Positions 54,442 to 63,011 of a DNA stretch of 64,000 nt are shown here, piece after piece. The first letter of the stretch is position 1, and each line of letters begins with the position of its first letter. This DNA comes from UBA1724 sp051884615 (GTDB taxonomy: Bacteria > Verrucomicrobiota > Lentisphaeria > Oligosphaerales > Oligosphaeraceae): contig JBJEVT010000012.1 of assembly GCA_051884615.1 (NCBI GenBank), positions 4,606 to 68,605 on the forward strand, given 5' to 3'. The notes under the pieces are model-generated. The model ran no database searches and was not told the DNA's origin. It saw only the letters and a list, made by a program, of their open reading frames with translations. Both the position numbers and the translations under genes were made by a program.

Positions 54442-54948
54442 ATGATTTGTCCGAATTGCGGCGGTTGGAACGACAAGAATGTCGCGGTCTGTCGGCATTG
54501 TGGCGCCAGGGTGCAGATCACCTTTGTTTCGCAGGATGGCCAGCGCAGCCCTGACGCCTTTCCCCTTCCCCAGCGTAGCGGGGCGGCGCCCGGGAGAGTC
54601 GGGAGCAAGCAGCTGAGTTCCCTGCTTGTGGCGATTCTCACGACCTTCTGCTGCTGTCCGATTCTAGGAGTGGTGGCCATTGTCTTTTCCGTGGTGGGAA
54701 TTCTGCACCAGCGGAAGGGAGAGGACAAGGCGGCGGAGCGATGCGCCTCTTTCTCCTTTTGGCTCTCTGCCATTGGCGTCATTCTCTCCCTTGCCATCCT
54801 GGCCAGACATCATCTGCTGGCTTCCCGCGGAGCCAACCAGGATCAAGAGCAGGTGATCCGAATCCAGGAGACCCTGCCTGGGGCGGAGGAGGAACCCCCT
54901 GTCGAGCCTGTGGAGGAGAGGGAGGGGGTTCCGGATGACCGAATGTGA
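54442..54948 (+). CDS. Zinc-ribbon, CD225/dispanin-like membrane protein
   Basis: The 168-residue protein starts MICPNCGGWNDKNVAVCRHC, a zinc ribbon, followed by a linker and a two-helix domain: LVAILTTFCCCPILGVVAIV, a GEDKAAE loop and FSFWLSAIGVILSLAIL. This matches CD225/dispanin or DUF4190. An acidic tail ends it. The DUF2752 gene begins 14 nt before its stop. The function of such bacterial proteins is unknown; membrane curvature or remodelling has been suggested for the family. Confidence 0.72.
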   Translation: MICPNCGGWNDKNVAVCRHCGARVQITFVSQDGQRSPDAFPLPQRSGAAPGRVGSKQLSSLLVAILTTFCCCPILGVVAIVFSVVGILHQRKGEDKAAERCASFSFWLSAIGVILSLAILARHHLLASRGANQDQEQVIRIQETLPGAEEEPPVEPVEEREGVPDDRM

Positions 54949-55342
54949 GGATAGAGTATGGCGACGCCGGCGGGGAAGGCTCTTCCTTGCAGGGCTTCCC
55001 TTCGCCCTGGCCGTTCTGGCTCTGCTCTACCTGCACTCTCCGGAGTCTCCCGGCTCTTTCTGGCCCCGCTGTCTTTTTCACGAGCTCACGGGGCTTCACT
55101 GCCCCGGCTGTGGTGCCACCCGTGCCCTTTACTGGCTCCTCCACGGCGAAGTTCTCCGCAGCTTCCGCTGCAATCTCCTCCTGCTGCCCTTGGCCGGGTA
55201 CCTGCTGGGCCTGTTGTGGGTGCCCTCCCTTTCCCGGAGAACCGACCTGGCCTGTGGCGTGGCGGCGGTTCTGCTCCTCTTCTTCCTGCTCCGCAACCTT
55301 CCCTGGTTCCCCTTCTCCCTCCTGGCTCCCCTGGGAGGGTAG
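54935..55342 (+). CDS. DUF2752 membrane protein
   Basis: The 135-residue protein carries the DUF2752 signature CLFHELTGLHCPGCGATRALYWLLHGE followed by N in the next helix, with three transmembrane helices. Its start overlaps the previous gene by 14 nt, so they are translated together. Function is unknown. Confidence 0.85.
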   Translation: MTECEDRVWRRRRGRLFLAGLPFALAVLALLYLHSPESPGSFWPRCLFHELTGLHCPGCGATRALYWLLHGEVLRSFRCNLLLLPLAGYLLGLLWVPSLSRRTDLACGVAAVLLLFFLLRNLPWFPFSLLAPLGG

Positions 55343-55438
55343 TCCCTTTGCCCACGGAGATGTGCCGTGGGTGTGTTCCCCAAGAAGTTCCCAACCTCAA
55401 ACCTCAGCCTCAAACCTCAAAAGGAAAGCATCCCTTCT

Positions 55439-55756
55439 ATGGAAAACAATGCAGTGCAAGATTTCATGAACAAGCCCAAGAACAAGGTGATCGCCGGCGT
55501 GGTGGCGATCTTTTTGGGATGGCTGGGCATCCACAAGTTCTACCTGGGATACAACAAGGCGGGAATCATCCAGCTGGTCGCCGGTCTTGCGATTCTCGTT
55601 CTGTCCTGGCTGATCTGCAGACTGGGCATCCCCTTCATCGGCTTCGTGAGAAGCCTTCCCGTTATCCTGGGGATTGTGGAGGGTGTCCTCTATCTGACCA
55701 AGAGCGACGAGGAGTTCCAGAAGATCTATGTGGAGGGGAAGAAGGAGTGGCTCTAG
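55439..55756 (+). CDS. TM2-domain protein
   Basis: The 105-residue protein has the TM2 motif: KNKVIAGVVAIFLGWLGIHKFYLGYNKAG (G-x-x-G-x-H-x-F-Y-L-G), followed by a second helix, then a soluble tail. AAAGGAAAGC lies before the ATG. It is the last gene of the small-membrane-protein set. Confidence 0.88.
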   Translation: MENNAVQDFMNKPKNKVIAGVVAIFLGWLGIHKFYLGYNKAGIIQLVAGLAILVLSWLICRLGIPFIGFVRSLPVILGIVEGVLYLTKSDEEFQKIYVEGKKEWL

Positions 55757-55779
55757 TCTCCTGATTTCCTGAAAACGAC

Positions 55780-55829
55780 AAAGCCCTCCGGAACGCCGCC
55801 TGCTGGCGGGAGTTTCCGGGGGGCTTTTT
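55780..55829 (+). terminator. Terminator after the TM2 gene
   Basis: AAAGCCCTCCGGAA pairs with TTTCCGGGGGGCTTT around a smaller inner hairpin and ends in a T-run at 55825-55829. Confidence 0.85.
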
Positions 55830-55847
55830 GCCTCCAGGGGAGGGGCG

Positions 55848-56378
55848 TCAGTCTTTTTCCGTGACGAAGAGGACCAGAGTCAGGAGGCTGGCGGGGGCGC
55901 CCTTCTCCCAGTCACGGCGACAGGAGAAGCGGAGGATGGCGGTGCCGGAGCGTTCGCCGCGGATGGTGAAGACCCGGATTCCCGGGGCGCCCACCAGGGA
56001 CGGGGGCGGTTCGTCTGCCTGGGCGGGAGGACGGGGCCGCTCCCCGTGCTTGCCCTCCTTGCGGGAGGGCGGCGGGGGCGGGGGCGCCATGGGGGGCAGG
56101 AAGTCGCTTCGCAGGAGCTTGGCACATTCCTCGCCCTGGATCTGCAGCTCCCACTGGTATCCGGTGGAGGGATTCTCCTCCAGGGGGATGCGAAGGATTT
56201 CCTCGGGGCGGACGGCCAAGGAGAGGGTGAGGGCGCCCTCCACGGGGATGGGCTGGCATCGCCGGAGCTTGGCCTCGGCCTTGGAGGAGAGGGGGTCGGG
56301 GGAGCCGCCGCCCCAGGCGGGGAGGGAGAGTCCCAGCAGGAGGAGGGAGAGGAGAAGGGGAAGGGGATGACGGCGCAT
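55848..56378 (-). CDS. Secreted chagasin-like (I42) protease inhibitor
   Basis: The 176-residue protein has a signal peptide (MRRHPLPLLLSLLLLGLSLP-AWG). The mature domain carries the three I42 loops: ENPSTGYQW, a G-A-P-G segment and an R-R-D-W segment near GAPASLL. I42 proteins inhibit papain-like cysteine proteases. Between the first and second loop there is a long Pro-rich insert (MAPPPPPPSRKEGKHG...). The ATG at 56378 was chosen for the signal peptide. It is divergent from pyrH. Confidence 0.88.
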   Translation of the reverse strand: MRRHPLPLLLSLLLLGLSLPAWGGGSPDPLSSKAEAKLRRCQPIPVEGALTLSLAVRPEEILRIPLEENPSTGYQWELQIQGEECAKLLRSDFLPPMAPPPPPPSRKEGKHGERPRPPAQADEPPPSLVGAPGIRVFTIRGERSGTAILRFSCRRDWEKGAPASLLTLVLFVTEKD

Positions 56379-56521
56379 GGAGGCGGGGGTGTGGAGGGGG
56401 AGGATTCCAGGGGGAATGAAGGGCAAAAAAACTGGTGCGGGGAGGTCGCAGAAAACGGAAACCGCCTTACAATATATCAAAATCCCCGCCCTCCCGAATC
56501 CCCGCCCGGAGACCCTTCTCT

Positions 56522-57238
56522 ATGCCCCAGCCGTATTTTTCCCGTATCCTCCTGAAGATCAGTGGCGAAGCCTTGGGCGGCCCCCATGGAGGGCTGGATC
56601 CCGCCGCCATCGCCAAAAGCGCCTCCCTGGTGAAGGAGGCCCTTTCCTGCGGCACCCAGGTCGCCGTGATCATCGGCGCGGGAAATCTCTTCCGGGGGCT
56701 GGCGGGAAGCCGGCAGGGAATGGACCGGGTGGGGGCAGACTATATGGGCATGCTGGCCACCTGCATGAACGCCCTCGCCATGCGGGACGCCCTCCAGGCA
56801 ATCTCCATCCCCGCGGAAATCCAGTCCGCCCTCCCCATCGACGGCGTGCTGCCTCCCTTCGACTACCGGGCGGCGGAGCGGATGCTCTCCCAGGGGACCG
56901 TGGTCCTCTTCGCCGCCGGCACCGGCCATCCCTTTTTCTCCACCGACACCACGGCCGCCCTCCGCGCCCTGGAAATCCGTGCCCAGGCCGTCTTCAAGGC
57001 CACCAAGGTGGATGGCATCTACGATGCCGACCCCGTCTCCCATCCCGAGGCGGTCCGCTTCCCCAAGCTCTCCTATGACAAAGCCCTTGCCCTCCACCTG
57101 AAGGTCATGGACGCCAACGCCTTCGCCCTGTGCCAGGAGAACCACCTTCCCATGGTGGTCTTCAAGGCGGATCAGGAGGGGGTTCTCCGGGAGATTCTCT
57201 CCGGGAACTTCCAGCATGGCACTTTGGTCACAGAGTAG
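56522..57238 (+). CDS. pyrH: UMP kinase
   Basis: The 238-residue amino-acid-kinase-fold enzyme phosphorylates UMP to UDP. RILLKISGEALGG is the first nucleotide-binding strand, AVIIGAGNLFRG and GADYMGMLATCMNALA follow, and FKATKVDGIYDADP binds substrate. It precedes frr by 216 nt, the common bacterial pairing. Confidence 0.96.
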   Translation: MPQPYFSRILLKISGEALGGPHGGLDPAAIAKSASLVKEALSCGTQVAVIIGAGNLFRGLAGSRQGMDRVGADYMGMLATCMNALAMRDALQAISIPAEIQSALPIDGVLPPFDYRAAERMLSQGTVVLFAAGTGHPFFSTDTTAALRALEIRAQAVFKATKVDGIYDADPVSHPEAVRFPKLSYDKALALHLKVMDANAFALCQENHLPMVVFKADQEGVLREILSGNFQHGTLVTE

Positions 57239-57454
57239 CGATTTCCCCAGGGGGAAGGGCGTTTGCCGGAGCGGCCGGAGGGAGAGGCCGCAGGCGTTTT
57301 TCATCCGGGTGCGGGCGCCGCAGTCAGGAGGGCCCGTCCCTGGGAGGGAAGGGGGAGAAGCCCGCGGGCGCCCCCTCTCCCGAAGACCGTGGAATCCTGT
57401 GCACAACCATTCCGTTCGACCCACACATCAGCAAGAAAGGAGAAGATTCCCCTT

Positions 57455-58018
57455 ATGCCTACCGCAGAAGAAATCCATGAGAATACCGAGCTTGCCATGC
57501 TCAACACCGTGGACGCCCTGAAACGCCGCTTCGACTCCGTCCGCACCGGAAAGGCGTCCCCCGCCTTGGTGGAGGGAGTCATGGTGGACTACTACGGCGC
57601 CCAGACCCGCCTGAAGGACATCGCCGCCATCAGCGCCCCCGAACCCCGTCTCCTGAAGATCCAGCCCTGGGACATCAACGCGGTGAACGCCATCCAGAAG
57701 GCCATCCAGGCCAGCGGACTGGGCATCACTCCCGTGACCGACGGCAAGGTGATCCGCCTGCCCATCCCGGAGCTCTCCGAGGAGCGCCGCAATGAGATGA
57801 CCAAGCAGGTGAAGAAATACGCCGAGGAGGCCCGGGTGGAGATCCGGAACGCCCGGCGGGACGCCAACGAGGCCATCAAGGAGGCCAAGAAGAAGTCCGA
57901 GATCACCGAGGACGAGCAGAAGAGCCAGACCGAGAAGATCCAGAAGCTGACGGACAAGATGATCGAGAAGGTGGACGCGGTTCTGGCGGACAAGCAGCAG
58001 GAGCTCATGGCGGTGTAG
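57455..58018 (+). CDS. frr: Ribosome recycling factor
   Basis: The 187-residue protein frees ribosomes with EF-G after termination. FDSVRTGKASPALVEGVMVDYYG is the first conserved block, EERRNEMTKQVKKYAEEARV the hinge helix and the Lys-rich C-terminal helix (DANEAIKEAKKKSE) completes the fold. AAAGGAGAAG precedes the ATG. Confidence 0.97.
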   Translation: MPTAEEIHENTELAMLNTVDALKRRFDSVRTGKASPALVEGVMVDYYGAQTRLKDIAAISAPEPRLLKIQPWDINAVNAIQKAIQASGLGITPVTDGKVIRLPIPELSEERRNEMTKQVKKYAEEARVEIRNARRDANEAIKEAKKKSEITEDEQKSQTEKIQKLTDKMIEKVDAVLADKQQELMAV

Positions 58019-58214
58019 GCTCCCCCTGCGGGGACGATTCCACGCCTTCCGCTCCCCCGCGCCGGGGTCCCTTCCGGGGCTCCGGCGTGTCTGCCGCTTT
58101 TGGGGGAGGCGGGCGTGGAGCTCCCGTCGTGCGAGGGGGCGTGGTTTTGACGGAGCGCTCCGACGGGAGGGGGAGGAATTAGAGAAAAGTACACATTGAT
58201 TGAAGGATAAGCCG

Positions 58215-59423
58215 ATGAATCGATTCATGTCCATGATTTTGGGGGCCTTTGCCCTTCTGGTGTCGGGGGCGCCCTGCCTTTTGATGGGTCAGCAGCGTCC
58301 CGTGGGGTCGGTGACCAAGGTGGTCCAGGGCAATCCCTCCCTGGGCATTGTGAAATACACCGGGGATCCCCAGGGGGCCAAGGTGTTGGAGACCATGCTG
58401 ACCCGGTGCGACTGGTTCCAGGTGCTTCCCGAGGGGAAGACGGACCGTGCCCAGATTCAGCTTTCCGTGAACGGGAGCGGATTCGGGTATGCGCTGTCGG
58501 CCCGGGTGGCGGGGGAGGAGCGTGTGCTGCAGCTGGAGGGCAGGGGGGAGGATTGGAATGACGGGGCCGCCAAGGTCACCGACGCCCTTCTGCGGGAGCT
58601 CTTTGGCGTGCCTGCCCTCTGTACCCGCCCCATCGCCTATGTGGTCACCGATTCCAAGGGGCGCAAGGAGCTTTACACCTGCCGCATCGACGGCAGCGCC
58701 CAGACCCGGCTGACCCACAACGGCGCCATCTCCACGGAACCCTCCTGGGGCCATGCCGGCGCCTTGGTGTACACCCTCAACCAGGGCAGCGCCCTCCAGA
58801 TTCTCCTGATGGATCTGGGCAACAAGCGCCAGCGCATCATCTCCAGCTCCCGGGGTCTGAACGCCTCCGCCGACCTCTCCCCCGATGGCCGCAAGGTGGC
58901 CCTGCCTCTCTCCCTGGGCAAGCAGGTGGATCTCTATCTCCTGGATCTCTCCACCGGCACCCGAAGCCGTCTGACGGAGGACAAGGAGGTGGAGTCCTCC
59001 CCGGTCTTCAGCCCGGACGGCACCCAGGTGTGCTATGTCTCGGACCGCCGGGGCCGTCCCCAGCTCTATCTCCGCTCCCTGAACGGGGGCGACGCCACCC
59101 GCCTCACCCGGAGCTCCGCGGAGTGCGTCTCCCCGGACTGGTCCCCCAGAAGCGGCAAGATCTGCTTCTCCACCCGGGTGGGCGGGCAGTATGTGGTGGC
59201 GGTTCTGGACCCGGCCCATCCCGAGGAGGAGCCCGAGATTGTCACCGAGGCGGCGGGACAGTGGGAGGCCCCCAGCTGGGCGCCCGACGGACGCCATATC
59301 GTCTGCACCCGCGCCACCGGCGGCTCCCAGGATTTGTATGTGGTGGACACCCTGCTGCATACCTTCCAGGCCCTGACCAAGGGGGCCAGGCTCTCCCTCC
59401 CCGCCTGGGCCCCCGCCCGCTAA
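58215..59423 (+). CDS. tolB: TolB-like periplasmic beta-propeller protein
   Basis: The 402-residue protein has a signal peptide (MNRFMSMILGAFALLVSGAP...) and an N-terminal anticodon-binding-like domain (about 25-150). The C-terminal propeller has WD40/PD40 blades with the motifs SPDGRKVALP, SPDGTQVCYVS, WSPRSGKICFS and WAPDGRHIVC. TolB links the Tol-Pal system to the outer membrane. The other Tol genes are not here; ybgC at 34842 belongs to the same pathway in other bacteria. Confidence 0.85.
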   Translation: MNRFMSMILGAFALLVSGAPCLLMGQQRPVGSVTKVVQGNPSLGIVKYTGDPQGAKVLETMLTRCDWFQVLPEGKTDRAQIQLSVNGSGFGYALSARVAGEERVLQLEGRGEDWNDGAAKVTDALLRELFGVPALCTRPIAYVVTDSKGRKELYTCRIDGSAQTRLTHNGAISTEPSWGHAGALVYTLNQGSALQILLMDLGNKRQRIISSSRGLNASADLSPDGRKVALPLSLGKQVDLYLLDLSTGTRSRLTEDKEVESSPVFSPDGTQVCYVSDRRGRPQLYLRSLNGGDATRLTRSSAECVSPDWSPRSGKICFSTRVGGQYVVAVLDPAHPEEEPEIVTEAAGQWEAPSWAPDGRHIVCTRATGGSQDLYVVDTLLHTFQALTKGARLSLPAWAPAR

Positions 59424-59526
59424 AACCAAGGGACCGCACCACGCCAAAGGACGAGGACGGGACGGTGGCGGCCGCCGCCACCCCTCCCCGCCGCCCCGGG
59501 GAATTTCATCACGGAAGAAGACGAGC

Positions 59527-61185
59527 ATGAAGGACGAGAGGACTGACGACGGGCGGGAAAAACGCCCGGATGAAGAGCAGACCGGGGAGAGCCGGTCCAC
59601 CCGGGATCCCTGGAAGGAGCTGCGGGATCTGATGGACCGCCTGGGGGGAATCCCCCTGGGCTCCATCCGTCTGGAGCGAAACGCCTCCGGGGACGAGGAG
59701 AAGGAGCGGGACGACGCGCCCCGGGTCTCCCCCTTGGATGTGATTCGGAACTTCTCCCTGAAGCCCAGGGAGATCCGGGATAATTTGGACCGCTATGTGA
59801 TCAGCCAGGACGAGGCGAAGAAGGTCCTGGCCACCGCCGTCTGCGACCATTACAACCACGCCCGCCGCTGTCTGGAGGATCCGGAGATGGCCCGGCGGGA
59901 CTATCCCAAGGCCAATGTGCTGATGATGGGGCCCACGGGCGTGGGCAAGACCTACCTCATGCGCTGCATCGCCCGCCTGGTGGGGGTGCCCTTCGTCAAG
60001 GCCGACGCCACCAAGTTCTCCGAGACGGGCTATGTGGGATACGATGTGGAGGACATTGTCCGGGATTTGGTGAAGGCGGCCAACGGGAATGTGGAGCTGG
60101 CGCAGTTCGGCATCGTGTACATCGACGAGGTGGACAAGCTGGCCAGCCGCGGGGGAGACGGGCAGAAGGATGTCTCCGGCCGGGGAGTCCAGGTGAATCT
60201 TCTGAAGCTGCTGGAGGATTCGGAGGTGCGCCTCATCGCCCAGAATGACATGATGGGGCAGATGCAGGCCATGATGAGCTTCCAGCGGAATGGGGAGCGC
60301 CCCCCCTCCACCATCTCCACCAAATTCATCCTTTTCATTGTCTCCGGCGCCTTCAGCAAGCTGGACGCGCTGGTGAAGCGCCGTCTGGGCAACGGCTCCA
60401 TCGGCTTTCGCACCGCCCGGGAGGGGGAGGGTGCCGGCGAGGAGGGCGGGGACGACGCAAGCGCGGGGAGCCGGGAGGCCGCCCTGCTCCAGCAGGTCCA
60501 GACCGCGGATCTGGTGAACTACGGCTTCGAGCCCGAGTTCGTGGGGCGTTTTCCTGTGCGGGTGGCGCTGGAGGAACTGGGGGAGCCGGAGCTGGAGCGG
60601 ATTCTCACCACGGCGGAAAACGGCATCTGGGAGCAGTATGTGACGGCCATGGAGGGATACGGAATCCATTTGACGGCAGAGCCGGAGGCCCTCCGGGAAA
60701 TCGCCCGGGAGGCGGCGGGGGAACGCACCGGCGCCCGGGGGCTCCTGACGGTGCTGGAACGCTTCTTCCGGGACTTCAAATTCGAGCTTCCCGGCACCGG
60801 GGTGACGGAGCTGCCCCTCACCCGCGCCATGATGGAGCATCCCCGGCAGGCCCTGGAGGAACTGCTGCAGGCCAATGCCCAGAAGCTTCGTCACATGGCC
60901 TGCCCCGAGGTGGACGCCTTCGCCCAGCGCTTCCAGGAGAAAACCGGCTACACCCTGGTCTTCTCCCCGGGAGCCAAGGAACGCCTGGGGGATTTGGCGT
61001 CGTCCGCCGGCAAGTCCGTGGGGGGATTCTGCGAGGGGCACTTCCGGGATTTCCACTATGGGCTTCCCCTGGTGGAGAAGAACCATCCGGGGTGCCGGGA
61101 GTTTTTCATGGACAAGGAGGATGTGGAGGATCCCGGTCAGGCCCTGACCCGTTGGATCCGGGAGGGAGTGTCCCCCTCCTCCTGA
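59527..61185 (+). CDS. ClpX-like AAA+ unfoldase without zinc finger
   Basis: The 552-residue protein has a long charged N-terminus (residues 1-75) instead of the Cys4 zinc domain of ClpX. The AAA domain has Walker A GPTGVGKTYLM, the substrate-gripping SETGYVGYDVEDI loop, Walker B IVYIDEVDKLA and FVGRFPVRVALEEL. NGSIGFRTA contains the IGF tripeptide used by ClpX to dock on ClpP. A C-terminal extension of about 110 residues follows ARGLLTVLERFF. It probably unfolds substrates for ClpP but takes different adaptors. Confidence 0.85.
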   Translation: MKDERTDDGREKRPDEEQTGESRSTRDPWKELRDLMDRLGGIPLGSIRLERNASGDEEKERDDAPRVSPLDVIRNFSLKPREIRDNLDRYVISQDEAKKVLATAVCDHYNHARRCLEDPEMARRDYPKANVLMMGPTGVGKTYLMRCIARLVGVPFVKADATKFSETGYVGYDVEDIVRDLVKAANGNVELAQFGIVYIDEVDKLASRGGDGQKDVSGRGVQVNLLKLLEDSEVRLIAQNDMMGQMQAMMSFQRNGERPPSTISTKFILFIVSGAFSKLDALVKRRLGNGSIGFRTAREGEGAGEEGGDDASAGSREAALLQQVQTADLVNYGFEPEFVGRFPVRVALEELGEPELERILTTAENGIWEQYVTAMEGYGIHLTAEPEALREIAREAAGERTGARGLLTVLERFFRDFKFELPGTGVTELPLTRAMMEHPRQALEELLQANAQKLRHMACPEVDAFAQRFQEKTGYTLVFSPGAKERLGDLASSAGKSVGGFCEGHFRDFHYGLPLVEKNHPGCREFFMDKEDVEDPGQALTRWIREGVSPSS

Positions 61186-61257
61186 GGCTCCTCTTTCCTC
61201 TCGCGCCGTGGCGGGGAGGAGGTGGAGGAGCGTGTGTGCGTGGTGACATGGAGGAAC

Positions 61258-61530
61258 ATGAAGGAAAAGATCGTCATGATTGAGAATGCCCGCGGGATTC
61301 ATCTGCGTCCCAGCGGGGTGATTGCGGCCTCCCTGAAGGGGTATTCCGGGCGGGCGTGGGTGGTCTCTCCCCAGGGGAAAGCCACCCAGATCACGGCCTC
61401 CCCCCTCTCCGTCATGGGCCTCTCCCTGCGCCGGGGCGACGTGGTGACCCTGCGGGTGGAAGGAGAGGGCGAGGAGGAAAAACTGCGGGAACTGGGAGAA
61501 CTCTTTGGAAAACACTATGACTTCACCTGA
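61258..61530 (+). CDS. HPr-type phosphocarrier protein
   Basis: The 90-residue protein has NARGIHLRPSGVIA, with the phospho-His of HPr, and SVMGLSLRRGD in the region of regulatory Ser46. No other PTS gene is near. Its stop overlaps mreC by 14 nt. Confidence 0.9.
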   Translation: MKEKIVMIENARGIHLRPSGVIAASLKGYSGRAWVVSPQGKATQITASPLSVMGLSLRRGDVVTLRVEGEGEEEKLRELGELFGKHYDFT

Positions 61531-62377
61531 GGAAAAAGCCTCTGCCCGGCCCCAGGGCGTCTTGACCGTTCGCCTCCTGACGCTCCTCTCCTTCCTGCTG
61601 TGCGCCGCCGCCCTCTTCCTCCTCCCCGCGGGAACCACCCGGCGCATCCTCCATACGGGGATGCTCTTCACCCAGCCCGCCCAGGAACTCCATGCCATGG
61701 GGCAGCGCGTCTCCCGGGAGGCCCTGGGAGGCTTGCCGGAGAACATGACCCTGGAGGAGCGGGATGCGCTGCTGGCGGAGCTTGCCCAGGCCCGGATGCA
61801 GTTGTCCAATGTCCAGGGGCAGCAGGAGGGGCTTCGTCTGGAAAATCTCCAGCTGCAGCGGCTTCTGCGACACTACAAGCAGCCGAAGGACTATTCCCTG
61901 GTGGTGGCCGAGGTGACGGGGCGGGGGCTTTTCCTGGGGAAATTGAACACCTTTCTTCTGGACCGGGGGGCCTCCGACGGCATCCAGGAGGGGCAGGCCG
62001 TCCTTTCCGTGGACGGCGTCGTGGGGGTGGTGGCCCATGCCACGGCCCGGCAGTCCGTGGTCAAGTTGCTGTGCGCCAGGGATTTCAGCTTGGCTGCGGA
62101 GGCCACGTTGCGGAAGACCAGCGGCATTCTGGAGAACCGGGACGGGTCCCTGGTGCTGGCCGGCACCATGGGAGAATCCTTCGACTCCCTCGGCTTCGGG
62201 GAGTGGCTCTACACCACGGATCTGGGAAACGATGCCGTGCAGCCCGGGTTGCCGGTGGGGGTGATCCAGGGCAAGGACCGGGCGCCCGACGACTCTCCCG
62301 TCTACGCCATCACCCCAGCGGTGAAGGATTTTCTGGGCATCCAATATGTGATGGTTGCCATTCGGGGCAAGCGGTAG
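61517..62377 (+). CDS. mreC: Cell shape protein MreC
   Basis: The 286-residue protein has an N-terminal transmembrane helix (LLTLLSFLLCAAALFLLPAG), a coiled coil (LLAELAQARMQLSNVQGQQ) and a beta-domain (LDRGASDGIQEGQAVLSVDG; GLPVGVIQGKDRA). It forms the periplasmic scaffold of the elongasome with MreB. Translation is coupled to HPr by 14-nt overlap. Confidence 0.92.
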   Translation: MTSPEEKASARPQGVLTVRLLTLLSFLLCAAALFLLPAGTTRRILHTGMLFTQPAQELHAMGQRVSREALGGLPENMTLEERDALLAELAQARMQLSNVQGQQEGLRLENLQLQRLLRHYKQPKDYSLVVAEVTGRGLFLGKLNTFLLDRGASDGIQEGQAVLSVDGVVGVVAHATARQSVVKLLCARDFSLAAEATLRKTSGILENRDGSLVLAGTMGESFDSLGFGEWLYTTDLGNDAVQPGLPVGVIQGKDRAPDDSPVYAITPAVKDFLGIQYVMVAIRGKR

Positions 62378-62384
62378 GACGGTC

Positions 62385-62972
62385 ATGAAGCTCGCCGATT
62401 CTCAGAATCACGCCCTGCTGGAGGTGTCGGTGACCCTGCATCCCGAAGCCATCCGTCAGAGTCTGACGGGGCGTGCCGGGTGCCTGTGGGGCTTTCTCCG
62501 CATGGCCGGCTTCCTGGTGCTGCTCTACTTCTTCCTGGGCTGGGAACTGGTGGCGGGACGCTTCTTCCCGGAACTCCACCTGCATCCCCTTCCGCTCCTT
62601 CTGGCCTATCTCGCCCTGCGCGCCCCCATGGGCCTTCCCATGATCCTGGCGTGGCTTGCCGGGGTGCTTCTGGATTGCGGCATGGCTCTTCCCCCGGGCG
62701 TGCATGCCCTGGCGCTGACCCTCTCCACCGGCGGGGTGGCGGTGCTGGCCATCAGCCCCCTCTTCCCCGTCAATCCCCGGGGATGGTATGCCGCCGCCCT
62801 GGCGGGGGGGGCGGCCCACCTCCTATACGCCCTGGTGGAAATCGCCTTGTGCGGCACCTGGAGCCGGGCGCCGGGCGCCCTGGGAATGGGAACCCTCCTG
62901 GCCGCCTTCGGATATTCGCCGACCCTTTCCTGGATTCTCGACCGCTTCTCCGCCGAAGGGCAGACGACCTGA
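62385..62972 (+). CDS. mreD: MreD-like membrane protein
   Basis: This 195-residue protein has a soluble N-terminal part of about 35 residues, then about five transmembrane helices (FLRMAGFLVLLYFFLGWEL and onwards). The place, 7 nt after mreC, and topology fit MreD; sequence similarity alone would be weak. Confidence 0.75.
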   Translation: MKLADSQNHALLEVSVTLHPEAIRQSLTGRAGCLWGFLRMAGFLVLLYFFLGWELVAGRFFPELHLHPLPLLLAYLALRAPMGLPMILAWLAGVLLDCGMALPPGVHALALTLSTGGVAVLAISPLFPVNPRGWYAAALAGGAAHLLYALVEIALCGTWSRAPGALGMGTLLAAFGYSPTLSWILDRFSAEGQTT

Positions 62973-63011
62973 TAATCGCTTGTTTTCCCCCGGGGGAAAA
63001 TGGCGGGGGGG

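Noticed and set aside
58185..58198. AAAGTACACATTG before tolB as a third AraC site
   Set aside because: Only one imperfect half-site, no partner 21 bp away.
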